In this document: positions 1-7,400 of the stretch, one piece after another
Layout: each line of letters starts with the position of its first letter
Numbering within the stretch: position 1 is the first letter of the stretch
Source: Acidobacteriaceae bacterium
Lineage (GTDB): Bacteria; Acidobacteriota; Terriglobia; Terriglobales; Acidobacteriaceae
DNA length: 10,447 nucleotides
Direction: 5' to 3'
NCBI GenBank assembly: GCA_030049955.1
Contig: JASIJX010000225.1
Location: 1 to 10,447, forward strand
Program-made: the position numbers and the translations under genes
The notes under the pieces: model-generated
The model's input: only the letters and a program-made list of their open reading frames with translations
Database searches by the model: none
What the model was told of the DNA's origin: nothing

Positions 1-143
1 TTGAGCACGCCCAGCAGGATGAGCAGCAGCGGGACGAAGATGCTGAAGCGCGCCAGGTGCGCCTGGCTGAGCAGCGCCACCACGCCGAGCAGCACCAGAA
101 TAGCCGGGCCCGTCAGCCGGTGAATGAAGATATAGCGGTTCAT
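1..143 (-). CDS. Small LiaF-like (DUF5668-type) membrane protein, 3' end outside the window
   Basis: The first 47 residues are visible, starting MNRYIFIHRLTGPAILVLLG, and the frame is still open at the window edge. The start ATG (143-141) overlaps the TGA of the preceding gene in an ATGA arrangement. A strong Shine-Dalgarno, GGAAGGAG (156-149), sits 5 bases upstream, so the two genes are probably translationally coupled. After a short basic N-terminus there are two hydrophobic segments (about residues 12-26 and 33-47) separated by a short polar turn. This pattern resembles the C-terminal domain of the upstream gene (positions about 362-226) and the LiaI/LiaF-like transmembrane region. The role is unknown. 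As the fourth gene of a sigma/anti-sigma cassette, a membrane-linked role in envelope stress is an inference. Family assignment is by hydrophobicity pattern only. Confidence 0.7.
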   Translation of the reverse strand, partial: MNRYIFIHRLTGPAILVLLGVVALLSQAHLARFSIFVPLLLILLGVL

Positions 144-1186
144 AGGATCTCCTTCCGGTTGCCGGCGTTCTCGTCGCTCTGCCTGTTATGCGTGACGCCG
201 GGCTGCGGCGGGGAATCCTGCATGCGCCGGACGACGAGCCACGCGCCCAGCGCGATAAGCAGCAGCGGCCAGGTGAACTCGAAGATGCGGTCGGAGAACC
301 AGTCAAGCTGGCCGGCCAAAAAGAGCAGGCCGAGGGCGATGAGCACAATGGCGGCTATGGGCTCGCGCCGCCGCCAATGGACTGGCGGGACTGGCGGCAT
401 GGGTGGATATCCGGGCGGGTAGCCTGCTGCCGGCGGCGGAGCACCGGGAGCAAAGCCAGCCGCGGGAGGAACGCCGGGCACGAATCCGGATGCGGGCGGA
501 GCGCCCGCAAAAGGCGGCGGCTGATAGCCAGTTTGATAAGGATTGGAAAATGGCGCCTGATACGCGCCCGCAGACGGACCGGCGGCAGCGGAGGCAGACG
601 GAGACGAAGCGGCCGGGCCTGAAGACGGAGCCGAAGACGGACCGGGAACTGAACCGGAGGCCGGGCCCTGATATGGGTTCGTGTAGGGCGGCGGAGGCGT
701 GTGCGGACGGCGGTAATCGTTCTGGAAAGCGGTGTGGAACCAGTTGCCGAGCTCATTCAAACCGAGAGGATCGGGCAGCGGCAGACCGGCGCGGCGCGCA
801 TTGGCGGTCTGGTGCGCTTCAAATGACTGGTAGATGACCCAGGCGAAGATCAGCATGATGAAGATTGGGAAGCGGCCGCTGATGCTAACCAGGATGGCGA
901 AGATAATGACGTGAATGAATCCTTTGAAGAACTGACCGTTGTACATGGCGCCGACGCCGGGAATGATTCCGAGCACGGCTGCGGTGCCGGGGTTGGGAAT
1001 GCTGGTGGAGATTGCGCCTGGCGGCGGCACGAAGGGCGTCTGCTGCGCGCTTTGCCATGCTGCATAGCAAGGCTCGCACAGGATCTGCCCGGCCGGGCCA
1101 CGGCGCATGCACGCCGCGCACAACGGCTTTCCGCAGTTCTGGCAATAGGCGGAAACACTCACGCCCGGGTGGTTAACGCAATCCAT
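140..1186 (-). CDS. B-box zinc-finger membrane protein with C-terminal LiaF-like (DUF5668) domain
   Basis: This is a 348-residue protein. Residues 1-40 carry paired metal-ligand motifs C3-x2-H6, C15-x2-C18, C23-x2-C26 and C37-x2-C40, as in B-box-type zinc fingers found at the N-terminus of many acidobacterial membrane proteins. Residues about 66-120 form two hydrophobic segments (PGTAAVLGIIPGVGAMYNGQ, then a second helix) resembling TM2-type domains. A proline/alanine/serine-rich linker of about 110 residues (160-270) follows and includes imperfect repeats of the form PPAxGFxPGxP. Residues 275-321 form a helical pair of the LiaI/LiaF-like type. The start ATG has GAAGGGAG (1200-1193) 6 bases upstream. 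It overlaps the anti-sigma gene by 28 bases and the next gene by 4, so it belongs to the sigma-factor operon. A role in membrane sensing or in binding the anti-sigma factor is inferred from context only. Confidence 0.85.
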   Translation of the reverse strand: MDCVNHPGVSVSAYCQNCGKPLCAACMRRGPAGQILCEPCYAAWQSAQQTPFVPPPGAISTSIPNPGTAAVLGIIPGVGAMYNGQFFKGFIHVIIFAILVSISGRFPIFIMLIFAWVIYQSFEAHQTANARRAGLPLPDPLGLNELGNWFHTAFQNDYRRPHTPPPPYTNPYQGPASGSVPGPSSAPSSGPAASSPSASAAAGPSAGAYQAPFSNPYQTGYQPPPFAGAPPASGFVPGVPPAAGFAPGAPPPAAGYPPGYPPMPPVPPVHWRRREPIAAIVLIALGLLFLAGQLDWFSDRIFEFTWPLLLIALGAWLVVRRMQDSPPQPGVTHNRQSDENAGNRKEIL

Positions 1187-2082
1187 TGTTTGCTCCCTTC
1201 ATGTTTTACCGCTTTTCTGTTCTGGAGCTGCCGGAATGCGCGGGCCGGAGTTCCTGCGTGCTCTCTGCCGACCCAAGATGTTTCCAGATACTCGCCGAAC
1301 TTATCCTCATTGGCCTGCGCCGGCTCGGCCGGCTGCTGCCGAGGGTCCAGGTGTGAACCGCCGTCCTTCTTGTTTCTTTCCGATTCTCCGGGCGTGGCGG
1401 GCGTGGCGGACTGGGGATTGGTCTGAGGGTTAATTTGGGGTTGGCGCTCTTCGTCTTCGCCCTGCAGCTCGCGCAACCGTGACTGTAATTCGTAAACGAA
1501 GCGCAGGTGATCGTAATACCGGCTGATCGGCACCGAGGCCATGGCGATGCGCCGCTCCATGAAGGAACGAACTGCGGTCGGGCGCAGGCCGGACAGCCGG
1601 ATCTGGCTCAGGCGGACGCCGGTGAGGTTCAGCGTGAGGGCCAGTGAAAAGAAAGCCATGGCCGCAGTCATCATAAGGCGCGGCTCGGCGAAGCGGCGGA
1701 TAAATCCCATGAACCCCGGACGCTGCCAGGCCGGCGTGAGGACGGCAACCCCACCCCCTGCGACGGCCAGCGGCCCGGCGGGCGCCAGCGCTCCGTGCAA
1801 TGTTTTGCCGGGTCCGGTCTGGCTACCGGCGTGGGCGCCGGTCTGGGCCAGGATCCGCTCTACCAGACCTTCGGGAATCTCCGGTTCCGGCGAAAGAAAC
1901 TCCAGCCACTGGCGTCCGCGGCGGGCTCCTTCGTAAAGGGCCGTGCAGGCGGGGCAGCCTGCCATATGCTCCCGGAAGGTGACCTCGTCGGCGGGAGTGA
2001 GCAGGCCGTCCAGTGCGTCGGCCAGCAGCGTTTCCCAGTGCCCGCAGGCCGGAGAGCCGGGAATGTGTGTACGCTCGGCCAT
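1159..2082 (-). CDS. Anti-sigma factor with N-terminal HC2 zinc finger and one transmembrane helix
   Basis: The protein is 307 residues from the ATG at 2082. An in-frame GTG at 2088 would give 309 residues and a GTGA overlap with the sigma gene. The sequence GAGGTGAT (2096-2089) matches the 16S anti-Shine-Dalgarno and lies 10 bases from the ATG but only about 4 from the GTG, so I prefer the ATG. Counting from this start, C13 plus H39-x3-C43-x2-C46 form the zinc-binding anti-sigma (ZAS/HC2) signature in a helical N-terminal domain. Residues about 136-155 are a single membrane helix (LMMTAAMAFFSLALTLNL). The remaining ~150 residues include a coiled-coil-like stretch (LRFVYELQSRLRELQGEDEE) and a Q/P/N-rich low-complexity region. 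In this family the cytoplasmic zinc domain holds the cognate ECF sigma factor inactive, and the immediately upstream sigma gene is the obvious partner. Partner identity is inferred from adjacency. Confidence 0.9.
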   Translation of the reverse strand: MAERTHIPGSPACGHWETLLADALDGLLTPADEVTFREHMAGCPACTALYEGARRGRQWLEFLSPEPEIPEGLVERILAQTGAHAGSQTGPGKTLHGALAPAGPLAVAGGGVAVLTPAWQRPGFMGFIRRFAEPRLMMTAAMAFFSLALTLNLTGVRLSQIRLSGLRPTAVRSFMERRIAMASVPISRYYDHLRFVYELQSRLRELQGEDEERQPQINPQTNPQSATPATPGESERNKKDGGSHLDPRQQPAEPAQANEDKFGEYLETSWVGREHAGTPARAFRQLQNRKAVKHEGSKQWIALTTRA

Positions 2083-2084
2083 GG

Positions 2085-2870
2085 TCACATCACCTCTCGT
2101 TGATTACGTTCGAGGAGGCGCGCGAGTTCCGCCCGGCCTCGGCTGATGCGCGATTTCACGGTGCCCTCGGGAATATTCAGGACCTGCGCGATTTCTTTGT
2201 AATCAAGGTCCTGCAGATCGCGCAAGATTACGGCTTCGCGCAGCTCGACCGAGACCTGCGCCAGCGCCTGTTGCACCATTTTTTCGAGCTCGCGGCGGAC
2301 GGCGTGGTCATGAGGCGATGGGCCGGCGGCCATGAGGCGGTCAACCGGCCGCAGTTCCTCAGCTCCGTCCCATCCCTCGTCGAGCGAGCCGGTCACGCGC
2401 TGGTTGCGCGTGCGGCGGAAATTGTCAACCAGCAGATTGCGCGTCATGGTGGTGATCCAGACGGGCAGGCTGCCACGCATGGCGTCAAAGCTGGCCAGAT
2501 TCGAGTAGATTTTGAGGAAAACGTCCTGCGTGAGGTCCTCGGCGTCAGTGGGGTTGCCGGTAAAGCGGTAACAGAGAGTATAGACGCGCTTGTGGTGGGT
2601 GCGGACCATTGCGGCCCAGGCGCCGGAGTCGCCGTCGAGGCAGCGGCGGACGAGGAGCGCGGCGTCGGTTTCGGGTGACGCTGGCAACGAGGCTTGAACA
2701 GGATCTTGCACGCGCCTCCCCGGAGCTGCCGCGGCCGGTGGTTGCGCGCCGGCATCCCGCGCCTTGCGCCGGTCGGGCACGAAGCCGCAGGTGGTCCCTA
2801 GGCCCCAGCTCCCGATGGTTCCGATCCCAATTCCGATCTTGGACCAGCTTAATGTAGCCACGCCCTGCAT
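2085..2870 (-). CDS. ECF (RpoE-like) RNA polymerase sigma factor
   Basis: Counting from the ATG at 2870 (261 residues), sigma-70 region 2 spans about residues 75-156. It includes the core-binding motif DAEDLTQDVFLKIYSN and then WITTMTRNLLVDNFRRTR. Region 4 spans about 195-253 with the helix-turn-helix LDYKEIAQVLNIPEGTVKSR. Regions 1 and 3 are absent, as in group 4 (ECF) factors. The start is unresolved. The longest frame begins at a TTG at 2927 without a Shine-Dalgarno. ATG 2870 also lacks one but sits just after an ECF-like promoter. GTG 2711 has GGGGAGG only 3 bases away and would give 208 residues, the usual ECF length. The ~65 residues before region 2 start with an odd Gly/Ile-rich stretch (residues 12-26), then become Pro/Ala/Arg-rich. 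The stop is followed at once by the anti-sigma start, indicating a sigma/anti-sigma pair. Confidence 0.92.
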   Translation of the reverse strand: MQGVATLSWSKIGIGIGTIGSWGLGTTCGFVPDRRKARDAGAQPPAAAAPGRRVQDPVQASLPASPETDAALLVRRCLDGDSGAWAAMVRTHHKRVYTLCYRFTGNPTDAEDLTQDVFLKIYSNLASFDAMRGSLPVWITTMTRNLLVDNFRRTRNQRVTGSLDEGWDGAEELRPVDRLMAAGPSPHDHAVRRELEKMVQQALAQVSVELREAVILRDLQDLDYKEIAQVLNIPEGTVKSRISRGRAELARLLERNQREVM

Positions 2871-2877
2871 GGTGGTA

Positions 2878-2906
2878 ATTACGCAGGGCACGGCGCTGCG
2901 GTTCCC
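2878..2906 (-). promoter_or_regulatory. Candidate ECF-type promoter for the sigma/anti-sigma operon
   Basis: On the minus strand GGGAACC (2906-2900) is followed after exactly 16 bases by CGTAAT (2883-2878). Many ECF sigma factors recognise a GGAAC-type -35 and a CGT-type -10 at this spacing, and they often activate their own operon. The predicted transcript would start near 2871, at or next to the ATG at 2870. This is pattern matching only, in a GC-rich stretch where GGAACC also occurs nearby (2822-2817). Confidence 0.3.
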
Positions 2907-2951
2907 GGGCAGGGCGATCCGGTCCAATATGCCGCTGCACTTTGCGCGCGA

Positions 2952-4205
2952 TTAATGGACCGCGTCGTTCGTCTTTGGAGGCGCGTCTGCATTTGGTGCT
3001 GCGGGCACATAGAGATCGGCGGTGCGCGCGGCTACATCGGGCATAGGCGGCAGAGGTGCGCTCGGAGCCGATTCGTACCAAAAGGTGGCGCAAGACCAGT
3101 CATCGGACCGGTTGACCAGCCCAGACCCCTTCTTATAGCCGATTTGCTGGATTACGATGCGGGCTTCCTTTCGCCAATAGATGGGATCGGGCAGGTACCA
3201 GCGGTAAAAAGAATAGAAATTGTTGTCGCTGAGAGAGCAACCGTTGAAAAGGTAAGGCGTTGGGGAAAGGCCCCAACCCTGGCCCGCATAATCCTCGGTT
3301 CCCGTTCCGCAATAACTGGGAAAATCCTTGTCGCCGTCAAAGTACATCTTGATTTCGCCTTCACCCCACCACCCAGTGGTCGAGGGGCGAACGCCGACGA
3401 CAGACCCAATAAATCGGCCGGAGCCATGCCGCTGGGGCAGCAGCTCAAAATCCTGCGTCAGCGTGGTCGGGTTCTCGCGCCGGAACAGGCAATGCAGCCG
3501 GCCAACATCATGGGAATGCCTGTCTCCCAACGTGTAGTCGATCTGGTAATAGAGGATGACCGGCTCGCCACCTTCGTTGCTGAAGGTAATCCGGGCGCGC
3601 TTGGTGAAAGGCATCGGCAGCCAGAGATTCACTCCCCTGGAAATTGAGACGGAGTGAACAGCCGATTGATAAGGCGTACATTTTCCATGAGAAAACCCCA
3701 TGAAATCGCCGAGCGGGCATTCGATGCTGGGGTGAGCCTGGCCCTCCCAATAAGCGCGCACCACAATGGAACGGAGCGAGTTGTGTACGTTGCTGGTCGT
3801 CATCCAGAAGTGACGGATCATGCCGGGCCCTTCGATATCGCAAAGGCCGACTGTCTCGCCGGGCTGGATCGTACGACAAGGGGATCCTTTGCGGCCGATC
3901 CCAAGCTTACTGGCGGCTTTGCCGCCCTGGCCTGGTGCACCGGTGGGATTTTCAAAGGAAATTGAACGTGACTGCACGCCGGTGTGAAGCAGATACGGTT
4001 CGCGCACAGGATCAGGTATTGATGTGTCCCGGGTCGTCAGGCCGGCCGGATGTTCTGTTTTGGCTGCGGCAGTACTTTCTTGCGGCGTCGCGCTGGTTGT
4101 TGATCCGCTTTCTTCCAGTCCCTCTGCGTTGAGGCCGGCCAACCCAGCTCCGGCAATTGTGGCTAACTCAATCGCAGTATTTCTAAGAAATGTGCGTCTT
4201 TTCAA
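2952..4205 (-). CDS. Secreted DUF2961 / GH172-family glycoside hydrolase, Tat signal
   Basis: This is a 417-residue protein. The N-terminus MKRRTFLRNT matches the twin-arginine pattern RRxFL and is followed by a hydrophobic stretch (about 11-27), so export by Tat is likely. From about residue 65 it follows the DUF2961 fold, with the family hallmark GTGTEDYAGQGWG at 300-312. It also has GEGEIKMYFDGD at 281-292, giving three acidic candidates for the paired catalytic glutamates: E282, E284 and E304. Characterised GH172 members act on alpha-fructofuranosides, difructose anhydride or D-arabinofuranosides; this protein's substrate cannot be read from sequence. The start is a TTG (4205-4203) with GAGG (4219-4216) 10 bases upstream, and no better in-frame start is evident. 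It lies downstream of the TonB-dependent receptor on the same strand, which suggests shared glycan use. The last ~20 residues are Ala/Pro-rich. Confidence 0.9.
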   Translation of the reverse strand: MKRRTFLRNTAIELATIAGAGLAGLNAEGLEESGSTTSATPQESTAAAKTEHPAGLTTRDTSIPDPVREPYLLHTGVQSRSISFENPTGAPGQGGKAASKLGIGRKGSPCRTIQPGETVGLCDIEGPGMIRHFWMTTSNVHNSLRSIVVRAYWEGQAHPSIECPLGDFMGFSHGKCTPYQSAVHSVSISRGVNLWLPMPFTKRARITFSNEGGEPVILYYQIDYTLGDRHSHDVGRLHCLFRRENPTTLTQDFELLPQRHGSGRFIGSVVGVRPSTTGWWGEGEIKMYFDGDKDFPSYCGTGTEDYAGQGWGLSPTPYLFNGCSLSDNNFYSFYRWYLPDPIYWRKEARIVIQQIGYKKGSGLVNRSDDWSCATFWYESAPSAPLPPMPDVAARTADLYVPAAPNADAPPKTNDAVH

Positions 4206-4233
4206 TGGCGTTTTTCCTCGTCGATGAATTCCC

Positions 4234-4255
4234 GGCCAGTGCTGGGCCAGTGCTG
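4234..4255. repeat. Perfect 11-base tandem duplication upstream of the GH172 gene
   Basis: GGCCAGTGCTG at 4234-4244 is repeated exactly and immediately at 4245-4255. It ends 15 bases upstream of the Shine-Dalgarno (4219-4216) of the GH172 gene, so it would lie in that gene's 5' leader. It may be a slippage duplication or a repeated protein-binding site. Confidence 0.8.
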
Positions 4256-4387
4256 CGGTCGATCAGGGCTAAAGATCGCCATACAGACACACGACTGGCA
4301 AGTGAATTCGCAGTTGTACCACTGTGGGGATCGACGTGGCCAACATGTAGTCCTACCCTGCTTACGATTGAATTGGCCTCACCCTCG

Positions 4388-4416
4388 AGGCGCGGGACTG
4401 GATTTCGGCCGCGCCT
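4388..4416. other. GC-rich hairpin between receptor and GH172 genes
   Basis: AGGCGCGG (4388-4395) and CCGCGCCT (4409-4416) form a perfect 8-base stem around a 13-base loop. No T-run follows on either strand, so it is not a typical intrinsic terminator. In a receptor-GH172 transcript it would lie 76 bases after the receptor stop codon, where it could stabilise the upstream mRNA or reduce read-through. Confidence 0.45.
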
Positions 4417-4491
4417 TGGGATCACCTAACGGTTAAGAACTCGATCAATGGACAAATGGACGAGGCCTTTAGGGTCGGCTACCTCTCTTGC

Positions 4492-7400
4492 CTAAAATTG
4501 CAGCTTGGCGGCGAACTGCACCTGGCGCGATGTGGTTGAAGTTGCCGTGACCACGCCTGCCGTAGGCGAGATGCCCGAAGTGGCAGAGGTGTAAACCACT
4601 TCGTTGGGTGTTAGAAAATTGGCGTGGTTAAGGATGTTAAAGAATTCCGCCCGGAACTCAACACCAAGGCGCTCTGTTGGATGCGCCGTCCGTACCGCCG
4701 AGAAATCCAGCTCTGAAAGACCGGGACCAACGAGAGAGTCTCGGCGGGCGTTCCCATAAGTGCCGTAGGTGGTGCTTCCGCCGCTTGCGTTCGGGACGGC
4801 GACCGTGGGCGGAATGAAGGCGTTGGGGTTGAACCACTCGCCGACGGTGTGCGGGTAGAGGCTGCCGCTAAAGTTCGGATTCCAGCTTGGGCGAACGGGA
4901 TTGCGCGTGTCGCCATTGCCAGGCGGGTTGTAGCCAAGCTGCGGGGAGAAAGGGAAACCGGTTTGTAGCGTGACAATAGCGCTGGCTGTCCAACCGTCGG
5001 CAATCACTTCCACAGGAAGCGGTGCATTCGAAAGGAAACGGCGCTTGCGGCCGAACGGAAGATCGTAGCTTCCATTAAGCGCAGCGGCCTGGCGCACGTC
5101 AGTTGCAGCCGGTCCCCAATCGAGTTTCGAATCGAGCGGGAACTCGACGTATGCAGGCGTGTTGCCGCTGACGCTGGTGTTCCATGCCGAACCATCGTCG
5201 AGATTTTTTGCCCACGTGTAATTGCCGCGGAGTTGGAAGCCGTCGGCATAACTGTGCCGCACGTCGACCTCCAACGCGTTGTATAAGCCCGTTCCCCCGG
5301 AGACCCACGATGTCGTGTTGGCGAGGTTCGGGTTCACGAGCGTGGTGCTGGGGTAGTAGACCTGCCCTGTTGATGTATAAGCGGGCACAGGCTCGTTCAT
5401 ATCTTCTGACTGGATTTGATGGTAGCCGTGCCAACCAACGTAGCCCAAAGTGAGCGAAGTCTGCGGGGCAATCTGCTGCTGGAACCGCAAGCTCCAGGTG
5501 ATGACTGCCGGTGTGGCCAGATCGGGCTGCACGTTGCTTGGAGAGATCTTGGCTGTGGCCGGCGGCGGTATGCCCGGCGTAAAGTTGAGGCTCGACACCG
5601 CGGTATTTTTGATGGACTCGGCTGTGTTATAGGGTGCAGCTTGATCGACGCGGTAATCGAGCGTGTCGAGCAGGCCGTGATACAAGCCAACGCCGCCGCG
5701 GATTGCTGTCTTGCCGTTACCTTGCACGTCCCACGCAAACCCGAGGCGCGGATTGGGCAGAAACTTCGCCCGGTTCGTCCACAGCGCCGCGTTGCCAACC
5801 ACGGGCGTCGTTTGCAGAACGCCGTTGACGATCGCGTAATTCGAGGCGCGCCCCTGCGACTCGTTCCATCCGTTGGTCGACTCCGAGCGGAAGCCCGCCC
5901 GCAGTTCGAGCCGAGGCGTCACCTTAATCGTGTCCTCGAGGAAAGCGGCGCCTTCCAGCGACCGCCAGCCCAACTCGGTGGGCGCGGGTACAACGGTGAA
6001 GGTGGCCACGGTTCCCTGCAGGAAAGTGGTGAGTGTGCTGAATGACGCTTGCCCGTATTGATCCTGAGCGAGCAGATCATTGGCTTGTAACCGCTGCAAC
6101 CACACGCCAGCCTCGATCTGCTGGCGGCCTTTTGACCAATAGATGTGATCGTCCCAGGTAAACAGATTGCGCGCGGTGAGGTTGTTGCTGCCGGTGTTCG
6201 CGCCCGCGCCGGTGATGGCCGACGCGCCGTTTGAAGCCGTGCTGCCGCTGATGACGATAGCGCCAACCGGCTCTCCGCTTACCCAGCCGGAAACACCGCC
6301 GACCGGAACCAGTCCGGTAAAGAAGTAGCTGGCGCGCGAATAGCCAAAGCGCGCGGTGTTGAGCAGCGTCGGCTTGAAGACGTGTTGCTCCTGAATGCTG
6401 GCCACCTGCTCGCGCAGGCTCTCGTTGATGAGGCTGAGGGGATTTTGCGATGGCGTATTTGCCGCGCTGTCATCGACGGTATAGACGGCGAAGAGCAGAT
6501 CTTTGCCGCTGAGATTATCGTCGAAACGCGCGGTGCCGAAGTCCTCACGAATATGTTGCGGCGGATGGCTGAACGCTTCGGCAATGCCACTCGGACTACC
6601 GTTGCTCAACAGTTCGGGACCGTTCTGTACGGGCCAAAGGCTGAGAAGCGGCACAACTGCCGCGTTAACCCCGACATGCTGTTCGACGCCGGACGAATTA
6701 GGAACATAACCCTGACGGGCCTGATTGTCGGGCACCAGCGTAACGTCGCTCAGACCCCAGGCTTGCCGGAAACCTTCGTAGTTGCCGAAGAGAAAGGCCT
6801 TGTTCTTGCGAATCGGCCCGCCCAGCGAGCCGCCAAACTGGTTGCGCTGAAACTCCGGAATCGTACCCTGGTCGAAGTAGTTGCGCGCATCGAGAGCGCT
6901 GTTGCGCAGAAACTCGAAGGCAGTGCCGTGGAGTTGATTTGTGCCCGACGAGGTCACAATGCTCACCTGCGCGCCGTCGCGCTTGCCGTATTCGGCGCCG
7001 TAGGTATCGGTCACCACGTTGAACTCGCGGACCGCGTCCACGCCCAGAAGCTCACCACTGGTGCCGCCGGGGGTGACATTGATGAGCGAGGCGCCCGAGT
7101 ACTCAATCCCGTTGAGCAGGAAGAGATTGTCCTGTGGGCGGCGGCCGTTCACTGAGAACATATTACCCACCGACGAATTCGATGTGCCGATGCCGCCCGA
7201 GCGTTCGCCGGAATAGTTGACGGTGGCAGGATTGAGCGTGAGTAACTCGTCGTAGCTGCGCCCGTTCAGCGGCAGTTCTTTCACCTGACGCTCGTCAATC
7301 AGTCCCGCGGTTTGCTCGGTCGAGGTGTTCACACTCGATTGTGAAGCGTCGACGACTACCTCTTCCTGCGCTTCGGCTACAGCGAGAACAAAGTTCAATT

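Larger units (their letters stand above)
4206..4491 (-). other. Intergenic region between the receptor and GH172 genes
   Basis: This 286-base stretch has no convincing gene, and the 80-residue open frame here has no family features. It contains a GC-rich inverted repeat (4388-4416), a short palindrome CCACTGTGG (4319-4327) that could be an operator, and a perfect 11-base tandem duplication (4234-4255). I could find only poor sigma-70 matches (TTCACT, 17 bases, TATGGC, read on the minus strand), so whether the GH172 gene has its own promoter is unclear. Confidence 0.5.

Noticed and set aside
2013..2678. 221-residue plus-strand frame across the sigma factor gene, and the 207-residue one at 8755-9378 across glgC.
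   Set aside because: Both lie antisense to unmistakable conserved motifs and carry no domain signature.
6382..7155. 257-residue plus-strand frame antisense to the receptor gene.
   Set aside because: It is antisense to well-supported plug/barrel coding sequence and has no recognisable domain.
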